This document shows, piece by piece, positions 1 through 11,892 of a DNA stretch of 64,000 nucleotides. The stretch's first letter is position 1. Every line of letters begins with the position of its first letter. The DNA is from Hirudo medicinalis (taxonomy: Eukaryota > Annelida > Clitellata > Hirudinida > Hirudinidae): NCBI GenBank assembly GCA_011800805.1, contig MPNW01000515.1:50027-114026 (forward strand), written 5' to 3'. Both the position numbers and the translations under genes were made by a program. Under the pieces are notes generated by a model, which ran no database searches, was not told where the DNA came from, and saw only the letters and a list, made by a program, of their open reading frames with translations.

Positions 1-194
1 GGCATATAATTGAAATGATTGGCTATTTAAAATGAATGTTAACAAATATTTTATAAACTTCAATATTAAAACTTCATATTATTTGAGAATTCTCATATAC
101 GACTGCATGTTGAACGTACTCGTATGACACTGGCTTTTACGATGCTTGCAATCAAAATCGGAACACCCTCATCACGTACATGCGTTGACTCGCC

Positions 195-202
195 TATAAA
201 AG
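195..202 (+). promoter_or_regulatory. TATA box of the decarboxylase gene
   Basis: TATAAAAG lies 46 bases before the ATG at 248, the right distance for a transcription start near 225 and a short 5' leader. It is the clearest core promoter element in the window. Transcription itself is inferred. Confidence 0.7.
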
Positions 203-247
203 CAGCAACAAACGACATCACTTTTACTGAGGTCTGTTGAAGCCAGA

Positions 248-3200
248 ATGGATGCTGATGAGTTTAGAAGGAGAGGAAAAGAGATGATAGATTATGCTGC
301 TGATTACCTGGAAAACATCAGGAGCAGAAGGCCTTTGTCTCAGGTAAAACCAGGCTACTTGATGGAGCTCTTACCTGGTGAAGCCCCAGATGAGGGGGAA
401 AAATGGGATGATATCTTTGGAGATATTGAGAAGGTCATCATGCCTGGAGTGAGTTGACATAAGAAATAATCAGATATTCTAATTATTTGCTAAAGTTAAT
501 TAAAATTGTCGGTCTAAATGTGGTATCAAGTGAGTGTCATTATATTGTAATAAATGATGGGGCTTAATTACAAAAATTAATTAATGGCATTTTGCAGGGT
601 TATAACATTATGTATTAATAATTAAACTAATTATGGTCATTTTTAGCTTCAATATTTAAAAGTATTTATTTAAAAAATGCAACCATTTTAAACACCTTGA
701 ACTTGTAATTATTTAATACTTTAAGGTCACCCATTGGCAGAGTCCACATTTCCACGCTTTCTTTCCGACTTCAAGTTCCTACCCATCAATTTGTGCTGAC
801 ATCCTCTCTGATGCCATCGGCTGCATTGGATTTTCATGGGTGAGGATTGTAATGCTTCTCTGATCCTCTTTAATGCTGAGTTATTTCGCTCGACCAACAA
901 TCAGCATTTGGAGATAAAAATCAAATTTCCCAAAGGTTTTTTTTATCATTAATGATTTCGATGATTTTATTTTCGATAAATCCAAAGGCTTTATTCGTTA
1001 TCGCATAATAATTAATTTAATATAAATATTTAAGTTTAGCTTCCGATTGAATTTATTAAGATTAAAAATGGGGTTCTTTCATCTTAGAAAGTATTTTTAG
1101 GGTCCCGTAATGGAAGCATCTTTAGTATGGCCTCAAGCCATTCTGTGAATTCTGTAGGAATTCTGGGAAGTGCTCTCTCAGTGGCCATTGATGCGATATT
1201 CTGCGGCATTAACTTGTGCAAGCTTCTTAATCCTCAGGAACAATTTTCATTACTTTATTATTAAGCGTAATTAAATACAAATTGTAACATTTATGCATGA
1301 GTGTCGAGATCAGGCGAGAGATAGATATTGACGACACAACATACTCAAAACGTTCTCATGAATGAGCAGAACTGATAAACATAACATTTGATAAATAAGG
1401 CAAGGCTGCTAGTAACTTAAGAGATAAAACCATCACAGCACTCACAGTTTTGACGTCACTTCTAAAATTAGACCAAGCATTGAAATTTATCTGATGTTGA
1501 TACAAACAGACTGAAGTGTAACTTGGTTTAGTTATCGTTATAAAAAAACATGCAATTAACAAATCTAAAAAATAAAACTAAGCCATTGAAAACATGGGAC
1601 TGAACTGCTTCGAAACTTCAAGTACATTAACGTTGATCTTTGAACGGTAATGTAATTTTTCACTTGGGTTGAAAGTGCTAAATAAAATATAGCCTACAAT
1701 GCAGCCCATTTGTTTGCAAATCAATTAAGATAACTGAATAACAAAATTTAAATACTTCTTTCATATAATTACGAGAATAATGATAATAATTTAAGTATAA
1801 TAATTTAAGATTGCCAGTCCAGTCTGTACGGAACTGGAAATGTTGATGATGAAGTGGCTAGGAAAAATGTTGAAACTTCCGAAGGAATTTTACGAAGGCG
1901 AACAAGGAGGTGGAGTTATACAGGTAAATATNNNNNNNNNNNNNNNNNNNNNNNNNNNNNNNNNNNNNNNNNNNNNNNNNNNNNNNNNNNNNNNNNNNNN
2001 NNNNNNNNNNNNNNNNNNNNNNNNNNNNNNNNNNNNNNNNNNNNNNNNNNNNNNNNNNNNNNNNNNNNNNNNNNNNNNNNNNNNNNNNNNNNNNNNNNNN
2101 NNNNNNNNNNNNNNNNNNNNNNNNNNNNNNNNNNNNNNNNNNNNNNNNNNNNNNNNNNNNNNNNNNNNNNNNNNNNNNNNNNNNNNNNNNNNNNNNNNNN
2201 NNNNNNNNNNNNNNNNNNNNNNNNNNNNNNNNNNNNNNNNNNNNNNNNNNNNNNNNNNNNNNNNNNNNNNNNNNNNNNNNNNNNNNNNNNNNNNNNNNNN
2301 NNNNNNNNNNNNNNNNNNNNNNNNNNNNNNNNNNNNNNNNNNNNNNNNNNNNNNNNNNNNNNNNNNNNNNNNNNNNNNNNNNNNNNNNNNNNNNNNNNNN
2401 NNNNNNNNNNNNNNNNNNNNNNNNNNNNNNNNNNNNNNNNNNNNNNNNNNNNNNNNNNNNNNNNNNNNNNNNNNNNNNNNNNNNNNNNNNNNNNNNNNNN
2501 NNNNNNNNNNNNNNNNNNNNNNNNNNNNNNNNNNNNNNNNNNNNNNNNNNNNNNNNNNNNNNNNNNNNNNNNNNNNNNNNNNNNNNNNNNNNNNNNNNNN
2601 NNNNNNNNNNNNNNNNNNNNNNNNNNNNNNNNNNNNNNNNNNNNNNNNNNNNNNNNNNNNNNNNNNNNNNNNNNNNNNNNNNNNNNNNNNNNNNNNNNNN
2701 NNNNNNNNNNNNNNNNNNNNNNNNNNNNNNNNNNNNNNNNNNNNNNNNNNNNNNNNNNNNNNNNNNNNNNNNNNNNNNNNNNNNNNNNNNNNNNNNNTAT
2801 TCATTGTTTCAGTCGATAGCATTAATTTCAGGAATATTTGTTTTAACAGTATGCTGATTCATTCAACTTCAACCCTCACAAATGGTTGCTCGTGCACTTT
2901 GATTGTTCTGCACTCTGGTCAGTTTTATTTACAGATACTAATAAGTACAATTACAAATGAGGTTCCACGTTAACAGAAATAAATTATTACAAAATAGTTT
3001 TTGCATAAATGGTTAATGCGTGCATCAGGTTAAAGAATAGTCATTACATGGTTGAAACATTCAACGTTGATCCTTTGTATTTGCAACACAACAATGATAG
3101 CGGAGTTCTCGATTATCGCGTAAGTTCACATTCACTTTTTATTTACTTATTTATTTAATCTTTTTTATTGAACCGATAAAAAATGAATTTATAGAAAGAA

Positions 3201-5441
3201 CTGAAGGACACAATTACATAAACTCATGGGTTAGTCCTAAGGCAGGGTTCTCAAACCTTCTAGTGCCGCGACCCCTCAGGGGCATTTGCCATGCTGTGGC
3301 GACCCCCAACAATAAAATTGATTGGGCTGTGCAATGTACATCTTTCACTAAGTTAAGTTCATTGTCGCTACTAAGCATCGCATCTGATTTCTAAATATTA
3401 GAAAGTGTGTATTTAAAACTTTGTTAATTGTCGTTAAATATTCTTTTTTCCAGGTCATTCATGTTTTCGTTATATTTCATGCCTGTTTCAACTCCTTTTG
3501 CAAAATATGCCTTTACATCTCCGTATAATTTATTGAGGATCATTCCCAAACATTTTCATTTAGATTCAGTTCCAGGGATATTGGTGAACACTCATTACAC
3601 CCAAACCCTGGATATTTCTTGAAAAACTTTCTGTGAAACTTAAAAATATTTACAGACATTCTTTTACAGTTATTCCGCTAAAAAAATTCGCAAAGCTGTC
3701 ACCAATTTTTTTACAAGGCAAACAAGAACAAGAACAAGAAACAAGAACCTATTCATGAATTGCCAAATTGCTGTAATTTTAAGAATTTTGTCTTCTTTTT
3801 AAAGACTAAAAACTAAATTTCTTTATTTAAGTTTGGAAATAGCATTAGTATCTTTCAGTTCGAGATTAGAGTGTCCTGGTTCAAACCAGACCTGAAAATT
3901 ACCACTTCATTGGCCTTTGGTACATGCACTTTCATGATCCTTTTTGCATATTCAAGGCGTTCATTCGTCTCATATTTTTATTTTCTAGAATTATTCAAAT
4001 AGTTGCAGACAGTCTACTTTCACACATTTACTTTCATGTAGCTGTTTTGTCTTCAAAATTTACCAAGAACATATTTTTAAATTCGTAATAGCTCAGCGAC
4101 CCTAACAAAGCGCCAAACGAACCCTGAAGGCAAGGGTCGCGATCCACAGGTTGAGAACCTCTGCTCTATGGGATATTTATTGGTTACAGACGGAGATTAA
4201 GTAAATAGTAATATAGGTGTCACTGAGGTACTGCTTATCAATAATGAAGAGTTAGAACATACGTTTGAAGGGAGATAAGTTCGTTGTTGGTATTTGGTAG
4301 CTGGAATTTTTGAACATATTTTTGGGCCTAAAAATGGTATGGATTATTTTTATGTCATTGGTTACTATTTCAAACAATTTAATTTAATTTAATTTAATTT
4401 AGTAGTAATTGAATCACCATTTTTCAGGTTTTGTCGCTTTAACAAAACTTCTACAACTAATACAGTTTTTGGAATTAATGCCTTCTTCAGTGCATTAAAA
4501 TATGAAATCGATTTAAAGCATTAAATAAAATTATTGAAATAAACAGAGGTCCGTAAACTTGTTAGTAAACTTCTTGTTAGTCAAACCCTCTCTATGGAAA
4601 ATCTTTCTTCACATTTAACCTCCTAAAGTTAATATAATGTATTTAAGCCATTTATTGGTATGATAACGACTTTCAATATTAACAATGACATATACATATA
4701 TATCATAACATACATAATTAATAATGTCAATCATTTTTTCAGCATTGGCAAATTCCTCTTGGTCGTAGATTTCGTTCGTTGAAAATGTGGTTCGTATTCA
4801 GATCATTTGGCATCAAAGGATTACAGGAAAAAGTTAGGAAGGTAAGTCTTTCATAAATATCGACTGAACTTGCAATGTAAGAATCATTTCTGTGATCATT
4901 AAATTTCCATACCAGGACGTTTCATTGGCAAAGGAATTTGAAAAATTGGTTTCAGAGGACGAACATTTTGAAATTGTCAATGAAGTCATCTTGGGACTTG
5001 TTTGTTTCAGATTGAAGGTTANATCATTAAATTTCCATACCAGGACGTTTCATTGGCAAAGGAATTTGAAAAATTGGTTTCAGAGGACGAACATTTTGAA
5101 ATTGTCAATGAAGTCATCTTGGGACTTGTTTGTTTCAGATTGAAGGTTATGAATAAAATATACAAAAAAAATTATCTTAAAATATATTTTTTATGATACG
5201 TGCATGTGGAATCTAAGGTTTAATGTTGTTATTACTTCAGGGTGATAATGAAAAAAACAAGATTTTGTTGGACAAGTTGGTGAAAGATGGCAGGATATAT
5301 TTGGTTCCTTCTGAGGTTCAAGGAGTTTATTTTTTGAGATTTGCAGTATGTGCATCGAAAAGCAAAGAAGATATTCAATATGCTTGGAATGCAGTAGTAG
5401 AATTGGCCACTCCAATAATCAACACTGCTAATAATCTTTGA
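248..5441 (+). CDS. aromatic L-amino-acid decarboxylase (DDC/TDC-like), PLP-dependent, middle exons in gap
   Basis: Converts aromatic amino acids (DOPA, 5-HTP or tyrosine) to amines in the cytosol with pyridoxal phosphate. Exons: 248-448, 726-839, 1810-1923, [gap], 2850-2917, 3029-3119, 4743-4841, 4916-5017, 5241-5441; all junctions are GT..AG and in phase. Start [16 protein letters not shown] matches the family N-terminus. Visible motifs: [22 protein letters not shown], the PLP lysine in NFNPHKW, the mobile-loop tyrosine in NVDPLYLQH (Tyr favours decarboxylase over aldehyde synthase), and [12 protein letters not shown]. The glycine in PLGRRF argues against histidine decarboxylase, which has Ser there. 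The EDIQYAW tail resembles tyrosine decarboxylases, so DOPA versus tyrosine is open. About 180 family residues are hidden in the N gap. Exon 4916-5017 is repeated at 5044-5145 beside a single N, probably an assembly artefact. Family call is firm; substrate is not. Confidence 0.95.
1932..2797. other. assembly gap (866 N) inside the decarboxylase
   Basis: A run of N between the exon ending GGGVIQ and the exon beginning [12 protein letters not shown]. By comparison with full-length family members it must hide the exons for the central PLP-domain segment, including the His that stacks on PLP and the Asp of the DAAY motif. Open frames reported across it are meaningless. Confidence 0.98.
3243..4165. 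mobile_element. non-autonomous hAT-like element in a decarboxylase intron
   Basis: The ends are inverted: CAGGGTTCTCAAACC on the left and GGTTGAGAACCTCTG on the right, each followed inward by a GTCGCGA/GCCGCGACCCC-type segment typical of hAT terminal repeats. The flanking octamers (TCCTAAGG and CTCTATGG) agree at 5 of 8 positions, compatible with a decayed 8-bp target duplication. The interior has only broken frames, so no transposase is assigned. It sits in the intron between exons 3029-3119 and 4743-4841. Confidence 0.6.
4377..4400. repeat. AATTT microsatellite
   Basis: About four tandem AATTT units within a decarboxylase intron. No function seen. Confidence 0.8.
4895..5149. repeat. 127-bp direct duplication around a single N (probable assembly join)
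   Basis: The segment 4895-5021 (intron end, exon, first intron bases) recurs at 5023-5149 with only the N at 5022 between. The identity and the single N suggest two overlapping contig ends laid side by side rather than a real exon duplication. The copy of this region near 61 kb has the exon once before reaching another N. Confidence 0.85.
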
Positions 5442-5508
5442 AAAATAGAAAGTTTAAATGAAATGAATTAAGCTTAATTTGCACGAAAATTTGATTTTAA
5501 GAAGGCTT

Positions 5509-5514
5509 AATAAA
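5509..5514 (+). promoter_or_regulatory. poly(A) signal of the decarboxylase
   Basis: AATAAA 68 bases after the stop codon at 5439-5441. The same signal is conserved in the inverted copy (complement at 60719-60724). Confidence 0.6.
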
Positions 5515-5595
5515 CGAACAAAAATTGGTTGTTCTGTTTTGTTTAGGATGGCAGCCTGTATTTAAGTTGGCAGAGTCAAAAAATAATTGCTTGTG

Positions 5596-6134
5596 ACGCA
5601 GTTCATATTGAAAGGCAGAGGAACAAATTTCGATTAAAAAAACCGAAAATAAAACGAAAGTTATTTTTTCTGTTTCGGCCGAAATCGAAAATACGCCGAA
5701 AATGATCGTATGGTGACTTTTGGCGAAAACCGAAGTCGGAATCCGGTCGGTCTTTATCTTTAGATCGAATGATAGGGTGGGGGCAGGTCGTCCAGATGGC
5801 AGATGAGGCATAGGAGAAGCCTCGATTGACGATGGATGATCTAAGGACTGGTTGGTGTAGAATCTACACTGTAGATGAATTCGGAGGATGAACGAAGGGT
5901 CAGGGATTTGGCGGCGGTGAATGAGATGGTTGAGATAGGATTGGTTGGATGTAGCTAGAATATTTATGTTTGATTATTTTGATTTTGATTATTTTTACTA
6001 TTCATTGAATCACTTAAATTAAATTCTGATAGTTGAAAGATGGAGTGGTAGAAATGGCAAGCCTCAAGTTATTCACAATGGAAAACTGAAGTGGGACAAA
6101 CGTCGTCGAAATGTGGTTTTAAACTTTTTTTCAA
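5596..6134. other. repeat-like intergenic stretch
   Basis: Starts where homology to the second decarboxylase copy stops. At about 5640-5720 it contains CGAAA/TTTCGG-rich sequence with the palindrome TTTCGGCCGAAA, which looks like the end of a degenerate DNA transposon. The stretch 5780-5945 is more GC-rich but has no recognisable coding frame. Confidence 0.35.
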
Positions 6135-6399
6135 GCTTTAAGCAGTGTTGTTGGGTAACGAAGTAAAGCGTTACTTTACTTATGTATAACCGGGGTATTT
6201 TTTACTTGTAACGAAGTACGGAAAATTTTCAGTACTTTTACTTGTAACGAAGTAAGATTTTAAAATTTCAATCAGCCAATATTTATAGTGCCTTATGTAT
6301 CCTGGGATGTCAAGGCACTATAACAAACTTTTGACAGTGCAGTCAGAAGGCAGTCAAATAAAAAAAATCAAGTTAATAAGTAAGTACAGAAATAAAAAC

Positions 6400-9305
6400 A
6401 AATAAAATTAATTAAAATTAAAACATGCAAATAAAACGTAAATAGTAGGTTAGTGTGATTTTGTCATGAGTAGCACTCATCAAAAAATAAGTCTTTAGTT
6501 GAGCACTATAGAGCTCAGGTGTGGCGGCAGTTCGGATATGAACGGTGACTTTTCAATACTGGTGTGATGTGCTCGGAGGTCACGGATTCAGAGATAAGTC
6601 TTGCTGCTGCGTCCAACACATCCTGTAGTGATGGAGAGTCCTGCCACTGACATTTGTAAGCAAAGAGTCGCAGTAATCAAGTTTTGTCAAAATGAATTGC
6701 ACTATCAGGGTAATGAAGGTGTTGTAAAAGATGAATGGCTTTGATTCTCTGAGAAGACGAAGTATGGTGTAACAGCCTGCAGACACCCTTTTTGCATGCT
6801 CATCCAATTCAAACCCGAGTCCAAATAGGCCCCAAGATTTCGAACTGTCTCCGATGGAACAAAATCAGCTCCATTAAGATGCAATGGTATTGTAGGGATA
6901 AGGTATCGCTTGGAGTCAGTACTGAACCATATTGCATCTATTTTACTTGAGTTGAGATGGAGACGGTTAGAAGACGCCCAAGTTGCTCTCTATCTGTCAC
7001 ATGTAGAGAAAAGAGTATTGACCTGAGGACTGAGCCCTGTGGAACGCCAGTTGAGATGCCCTCAGTAACGGTGTCATGGCCACCAGTTGACAATATTGTT
7101 TGTTTTCTACCAGTAAGGTAAGATCTGACCCACCCATGCTGCCTGATGCACTCCGAATGATTTTTCCAATCTGTTTAGACGTATCCCATGGTCCACGGTG
7201 TTAAATGCCACAGACATGTCTAGGAGGAGGTATAGAGAAACACTGCCGAGATCAACAGCACTGCGAATGTCCGAGACAACATTCACTGAACCACTGAGAT
7301 TTGAGATGGGTCTATATGATGAAGGCTGATGGGGGTCGAGGATTGCTTTCTTGAGTATGGGACGTACCTGTGCAATATTTAAGGATGAAGGTATGTAACC
7401 TATAGAAAGAGAGCTATTGAAGATTCGCACCAGGAATGGAGCCAACGAAACACCAACGAAAGTTTTTTGAGGAGCCATGTTGGAATGGGGTCAAGACCAC
7501 ACTGCTTATTAGGAAGAAAGTGGATCAGCTTCACCACCTCATCAATAGAAGTTGGACCAAGTTGGTTGAGTTCTACGTCAGTTAAAGTAGAAAATCCAGG
7601 AGGAGGAGCCCCAGCAGTTGACTCACATATGCCCATTAGTTTGTCATTAAGATAACGAGAATAATCTTTGGGAGAAGGTGTGACCCATCTCTGAGGGTGG
7701 CACCCCGTCAAATCGGCCCAGGACAAAATAGTCCCGTCAAAATAGCCCAAGATAAAATCGCCCCGTCAAAGCAAGCCCAAAAATTATTTTAAAAAATTAT
7801 TTAACTAGATTAAAATGTAAATTACTCACATTAAGTTAGTTTAATTTTGAGATCGTAAGCAATTCACGTAGATAAACGAAAGTTTATCATTTCGAATGCA
7901 TTTGTGTTGTCACCTCATGGAACAAAACGTAAAGCCAAAAGCTTTTTGACATGGACGCGGATGTTTTCATTGTCACGATATCGGTCTGCCAGATGAAGTT
8001 CCTGCACTTTCCTCCATAAACACTGGCCAAAATGGAAAAGGCATCCAACTAGTTGAACGGTTGCGAAACTATGTCTAACAGCATTTTGACTGGCTGTTTC
8101 AAAGTCTGCCATGACACTTAGCATTGGAAAACATATATTAGAAACAATTACGGAACCGCAGCGCAGAGCCTTGGTTTGTCATTGCGCTAAGGAGTGTCCG
8201 CGATTGCGTCACTGATGGTTTACGTACAACAAATAATTCAGAGGAAGCATGGCGTTTTCAACAACCAATTGTCATAATCACACGTTTTCGGGCAGGTAAC
8301 AGAAAACCAGAAGCATCGAAGGTTAAGTACGTGCAACTGAATTGACGTCGTGCTCTTGTTCCAACCCAAGGCAACATAAGAAACTCTCGATTACCTACGT
8401 GGAGTTGCTTACAATCTCACAGTTTCACTAATTTAATGTGACTAATTTACAATTTTATTTAGTCGAATAAGTTTTTAAAATAATTTATTTTATAAGTTTC
8501 CAGCTTCTCTCGGGGTGTCGCACCTCACATTTTTCGTTGATTCGCTCTGTATAATAGGCTCGCCGTTTTGAGCTTAGCAACCTTAATTATGAACAACTTT
8601 CAGTCTTGAGTTCCTGACCCGTCATAACTCTTCTGAGCCTTGTGAGATTTACTCTTCTCTCGCCTGCACTCGACATCAAACCAGGGTTGCTTGCACCTAT
8701 AAGGATGAGATGTGATATTTGGAAGAACTGAGTTGATCACATCTACAAGGGTTGAATTGTAGAGAGCCGCCATTTCATCGATATCATCAGGGAAGGACCC
8801 TGGGTCGCCACAGAGGACTGATAACCTGAGTTGTTGAATTAATTGGGTTATGTCCAGGCGCCTCCATCCGCGAACATGACATGATGTCACGGAGGACTGT
8901 GCGTGGAAAAGTTGTGTTCCACAGGAGAAGCCGATGATCAGAAAGACAATTGATGGCAATTTTCTTTTCCCTTCCGACGCAATTGAAAAAAAGCAATAGA
9001 TCCCTCATCATGCCACATTTCAGTCAAGGTCAAAATGTCTACTTTCTTATCTTTTATGACATCTGTGAGCACTTCAAATTTGCTGATAATGGAACGTATG
9101 TTGAGGTATCCAAATGTAATGAATTCGTTAGATGCCTCAATAGTATTGCTGTCAGATGAAGCTCTGGAAGTCATAGCCCCTACAGTGCGACATCTTGGGT
9201 GACGCCCAGGAGAGACAATGGGCATTGACAGATGAAAAGCAGAAGTTGGCAGCCAGAGATGAAGCCGGAACGACACCTTTCTCAACTCTCTTCTGATGAA
9301 CATCC
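6400..9305 (-). mobile_element. degenerate non-LTR retrotransposon (L2/CR1-like LINE), interrupted
   Basis: Reading the minus strand from 9303 downward: an endonuclease domain (GYLNIRSIISKFEVL, then DILTLTEMWHDE, then SDHRLLLW), a connector (QPWFDVECRREKSK), and a reverse transcriptase (YSRYLNDKL, NKQCGLDPIPTWLLKK, RPILKK, SSYRPISNLS, LLDMSVAFNTVDH). Near 6580-6800 there is the thumb-like segment with LTKLDYCDSLL. Frames shift and stop codons intervene, so it is dead. It is split by the MULE-like insertion at about 7697-8585. Confidence 0.85.
7697..8585 (-). mobile_element. MULE-like DNA transposon relic inserted in the LINE
   Basis: The minus-strand frame at 7915-8124 reads VMADFETASQNAV, then GCLFHFGQCLWRKVQEL, then HVKKLLALRFVP. 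This is the pattern of the MULE transposase domain (DFE..A..A, GC.FH..Q...RKVQ), including its conserved Asp and the C/H pair. The edges show similar inverted ends, GGTGGCACCCCG near 7695 and CGGGGTGTCGCACC near 8520. A short CCCGTCAAA-type repetition marks 7705-7785. The ORF is truncated. Confidence 0.6.
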
Positions 9306-10849
9306 GATCCAGATTGTAAGATTACAGTTCAGTGGACGTGTAAACCGGCATAATTGGATACTTGTGATGTTGGACCGAGAGGACAAATGAGAGTGCAAAT
9401 ATAAGAAATAGGCGATGACACTTTCCTGATATGATGATGAAAGAAGCGACGACGTTGATCGACCAGATTAAGATTATGAATGGGTGGATTAAGATTACAT
9501 GTGAGTGTGCATCCTGTTATGATGAAAGAACTCAGTGGCTGCATGTGATGGTCACTGTGAGTCACAATTGTCCACTTTGTGAGAGATTGTAAAAAGAGAG
9601 ATGTTATCGAAACTTTGCACCAGGGGTGACCGTTTACCTGAGTAAACCTCGGCCCAAAATCCACGTCAAAACAAGTTATGAAAACAAACGTAACAGCGTG
9701 CAAATTTCGACTGAAAAAGATTTTCGGAAATACTTTTACTTCGTTACTTCGTCCGCCACAAAGCGTTACAAAGTAACAAAACAAAACAACCTTTGTTGCG
9801 ATTGGTTTCACAAAATTGCGTTAATTTTATTGCATAGTGAACTTCTAAATTCTGAATTAAAGAGTTTTCCACACCGGAAAATTTAGAAGAGCAATAAAAA
9901 TAATCAACATTCATTTGGATTTGGAAAGAGGAGAAATATTTAAGTCGTGAGAACATTTTTGCAACAAGCTCTTTTGTGCCACAAACGTGAAAAGAACAAA
10001 AGCACTTCAAGGGTAGCTTGCTCGTGTGATGAAATGTCGCGAATTTGTGTAGAATATTGCTAATCTTCGTCGGAATATCCTGTTTTAAGTTGATTATCTA
10101 TCTCTCATCACGATCATCATCATTGTCACTCTTAAACGAACATTCCAACAGTTTTTCAAGCGGTTTTGTGATTTTATACGAAACTGGAATCTACATAAAC
10201 CGTGAGGAAAATAAAAGATCCACCCATTACATGGCATGGAATATTTGTGAATAAAATGAGCTTACATTCTTTTAAATCTGTAAAGGTTTGATGTGAAACA
10301 GTATCGCATCCAGTGTTCTAACCCTCAAAATTGCTAAATAAAAACAAAAATGGATAAATATATTTTTTAAGTGGTTTTAATTATCGATATCTCGATATTT
10401 AACAAATATTATTGGAAAAATCATCTCCGAAAAAAAGGTCTTCAAAAATCAAAACCCTGAAAAATGTTGGGTGCACCCCTGAGCTTGAAAATAACGCATT
10501 TAACAATGCTAGGCTCCAGAAACGTTCAAAGATCTCAACATCCGCATGGAAATTCAAAATCCAAGTTATATAACGTAGCATAGCATAATTTGTGAATTGA
10601 ACAAGCCTAGATTACTTTAGTAAATTTATATTACACTAAATTCGAATGATGAATTTAGTGATGAATCAATTTACGTAATATTACAAAACGTAACAATAAC
10701 TTCTGTAGGACTATCCAGTATATACTAATTGAGGAAAAACACTTTCATTATATATATTCATTATTATGAATGTTACTACTTAGTACTAACTTAGTAGTAA
10801 CTGTTACTACTGTAGTTTTGACAGTTTATACATTAAATTCATGCATCAG

Positions 10850-11620
10850 TTTTTTTTTAAACGTTTATTTGGATTGCTCCTAAAGTAACAAACAATGAAC
10901 AAGGAATAGAAAGGAGGAAAAAACAACAACCCAAAAGGACAGCTCTAAGGGAAACTTATCCCGCTGATTGGACTGCCTAAGAAATGAGATTAAGCAATAG
11001 AACTAAAGGTAATACTGATGTTGAGATATGTTTCAAATGTACAAAAGAGATAAAGCATAAGATTATTTACAATATGATATGAATGTGGATGAACTTACAA
11101 AAGAGGTGCAGAGGCAGAAGTGAATACTCTTAAGGATTTCTTAAATGAATAAAAAAATAGATTAGCAAATAATGAGCAAGGCAATCTTGAAAAAAAAAAA
11201 CCCTGGAACCTATACAACGAATGGAATGAAATTTAATATAGGAATAATCTGGCAAAATAAAATTGATATGGAGTCCAATTTCTGGTATCATATGGACATA
11301 AAAGGTTCAGAGTAAAATAGTTATCAAATATTGGAGGTAACATACGATGTTGGTATTTATGCATAAATATTGATGTTTGAAAAAAATGAATTTGATAATT
11401 GACATAATGTTCAATTTCTTTAATGAATCTACAGGATGAGAATAATAAGGAAATAAAGAAATGACACGAACAGTTTTTTTTAAGTTTAAATAGTGGGATT
11501 AAATATGAAGGATAATTGGATGACCAAACAACATTACAATAATTAAGGTATGGATAGATAAGGGAATAATAGAGAATAAGGGCTGTTTTTTCATCATTAT
11601 ATTTTCATGTTTATAAGTTT
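10850..11620 (-). mobile_element. 3' part of a second LINE
   Basis: The complement of 11600-11100 translates through minor interruptions as LYYSLIYPYLNYCNVVW, a PLFKLKKNC segment and TRNWTPYQF. This is the C-terminal region of LINE reverse transcriptases (YPYLNYCN...W). On this strand it finishes with AATAAA and a short A run near 10850-10860, consistent with a LINE 3' end. 5'-truncated. Confidence 0.7.
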
Positions 11621-11892
11621 GAAACATGTTGGAACAATAATATAGCATAAGATGGTTGACGGATGACTTACAAAAGCAGCTTTAGTACTTTGACTTTTTA
11701 CTTTTAAAGTAACTTTGAAGTGCTGATACTTTTTACTTTTACTTGAGTAAATTTTTTAACAAATACTTGTACTTTTACTTAAGTAAATTTTTGAGGTGTT
11801 ATTTGTACTTTTACTTAAGTAAATTTTTGAGGTGTTATTTGTACTTTTACTTAAGTGCTGAAGTGAAGATTTTTTACAACACTGGCTTCAAG

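Larger units (their letters stand above)
6135..11892. mobile_element. composite hAT-like transposon with 8-bp target duplication and nested elements
   Basis: Element 6143-11884. The left end begins CAGTGTTG and the right end finishes CAACACTG, with subterminal repeats of the AAGTAA / TTTTACTTAAGTAA type at both ends, as in many hAT elements. Flanking octamers GCTTTAAG (6135-6142) and GCTTCAAG (11885-11892) match at 7 of 8 positions, the hAT target-duplication length. No intact hAT transposase is visible. Instead the interior carries a reverse-strand LINE (6400-9305), itself split by a MULE-like piece, and a second reverse-strand LINE tail (10850-11620). A similar AAGTAAC-rich patch near 9730-9785 suggests an internal end or a second nested element. 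Confidence 0.65.

Noticed and set aside
1840..2973. Long frames of 310-377 codons
   Set aside because: They cross the 866-base N gap. Only the flanking decarboxylase exons are real.
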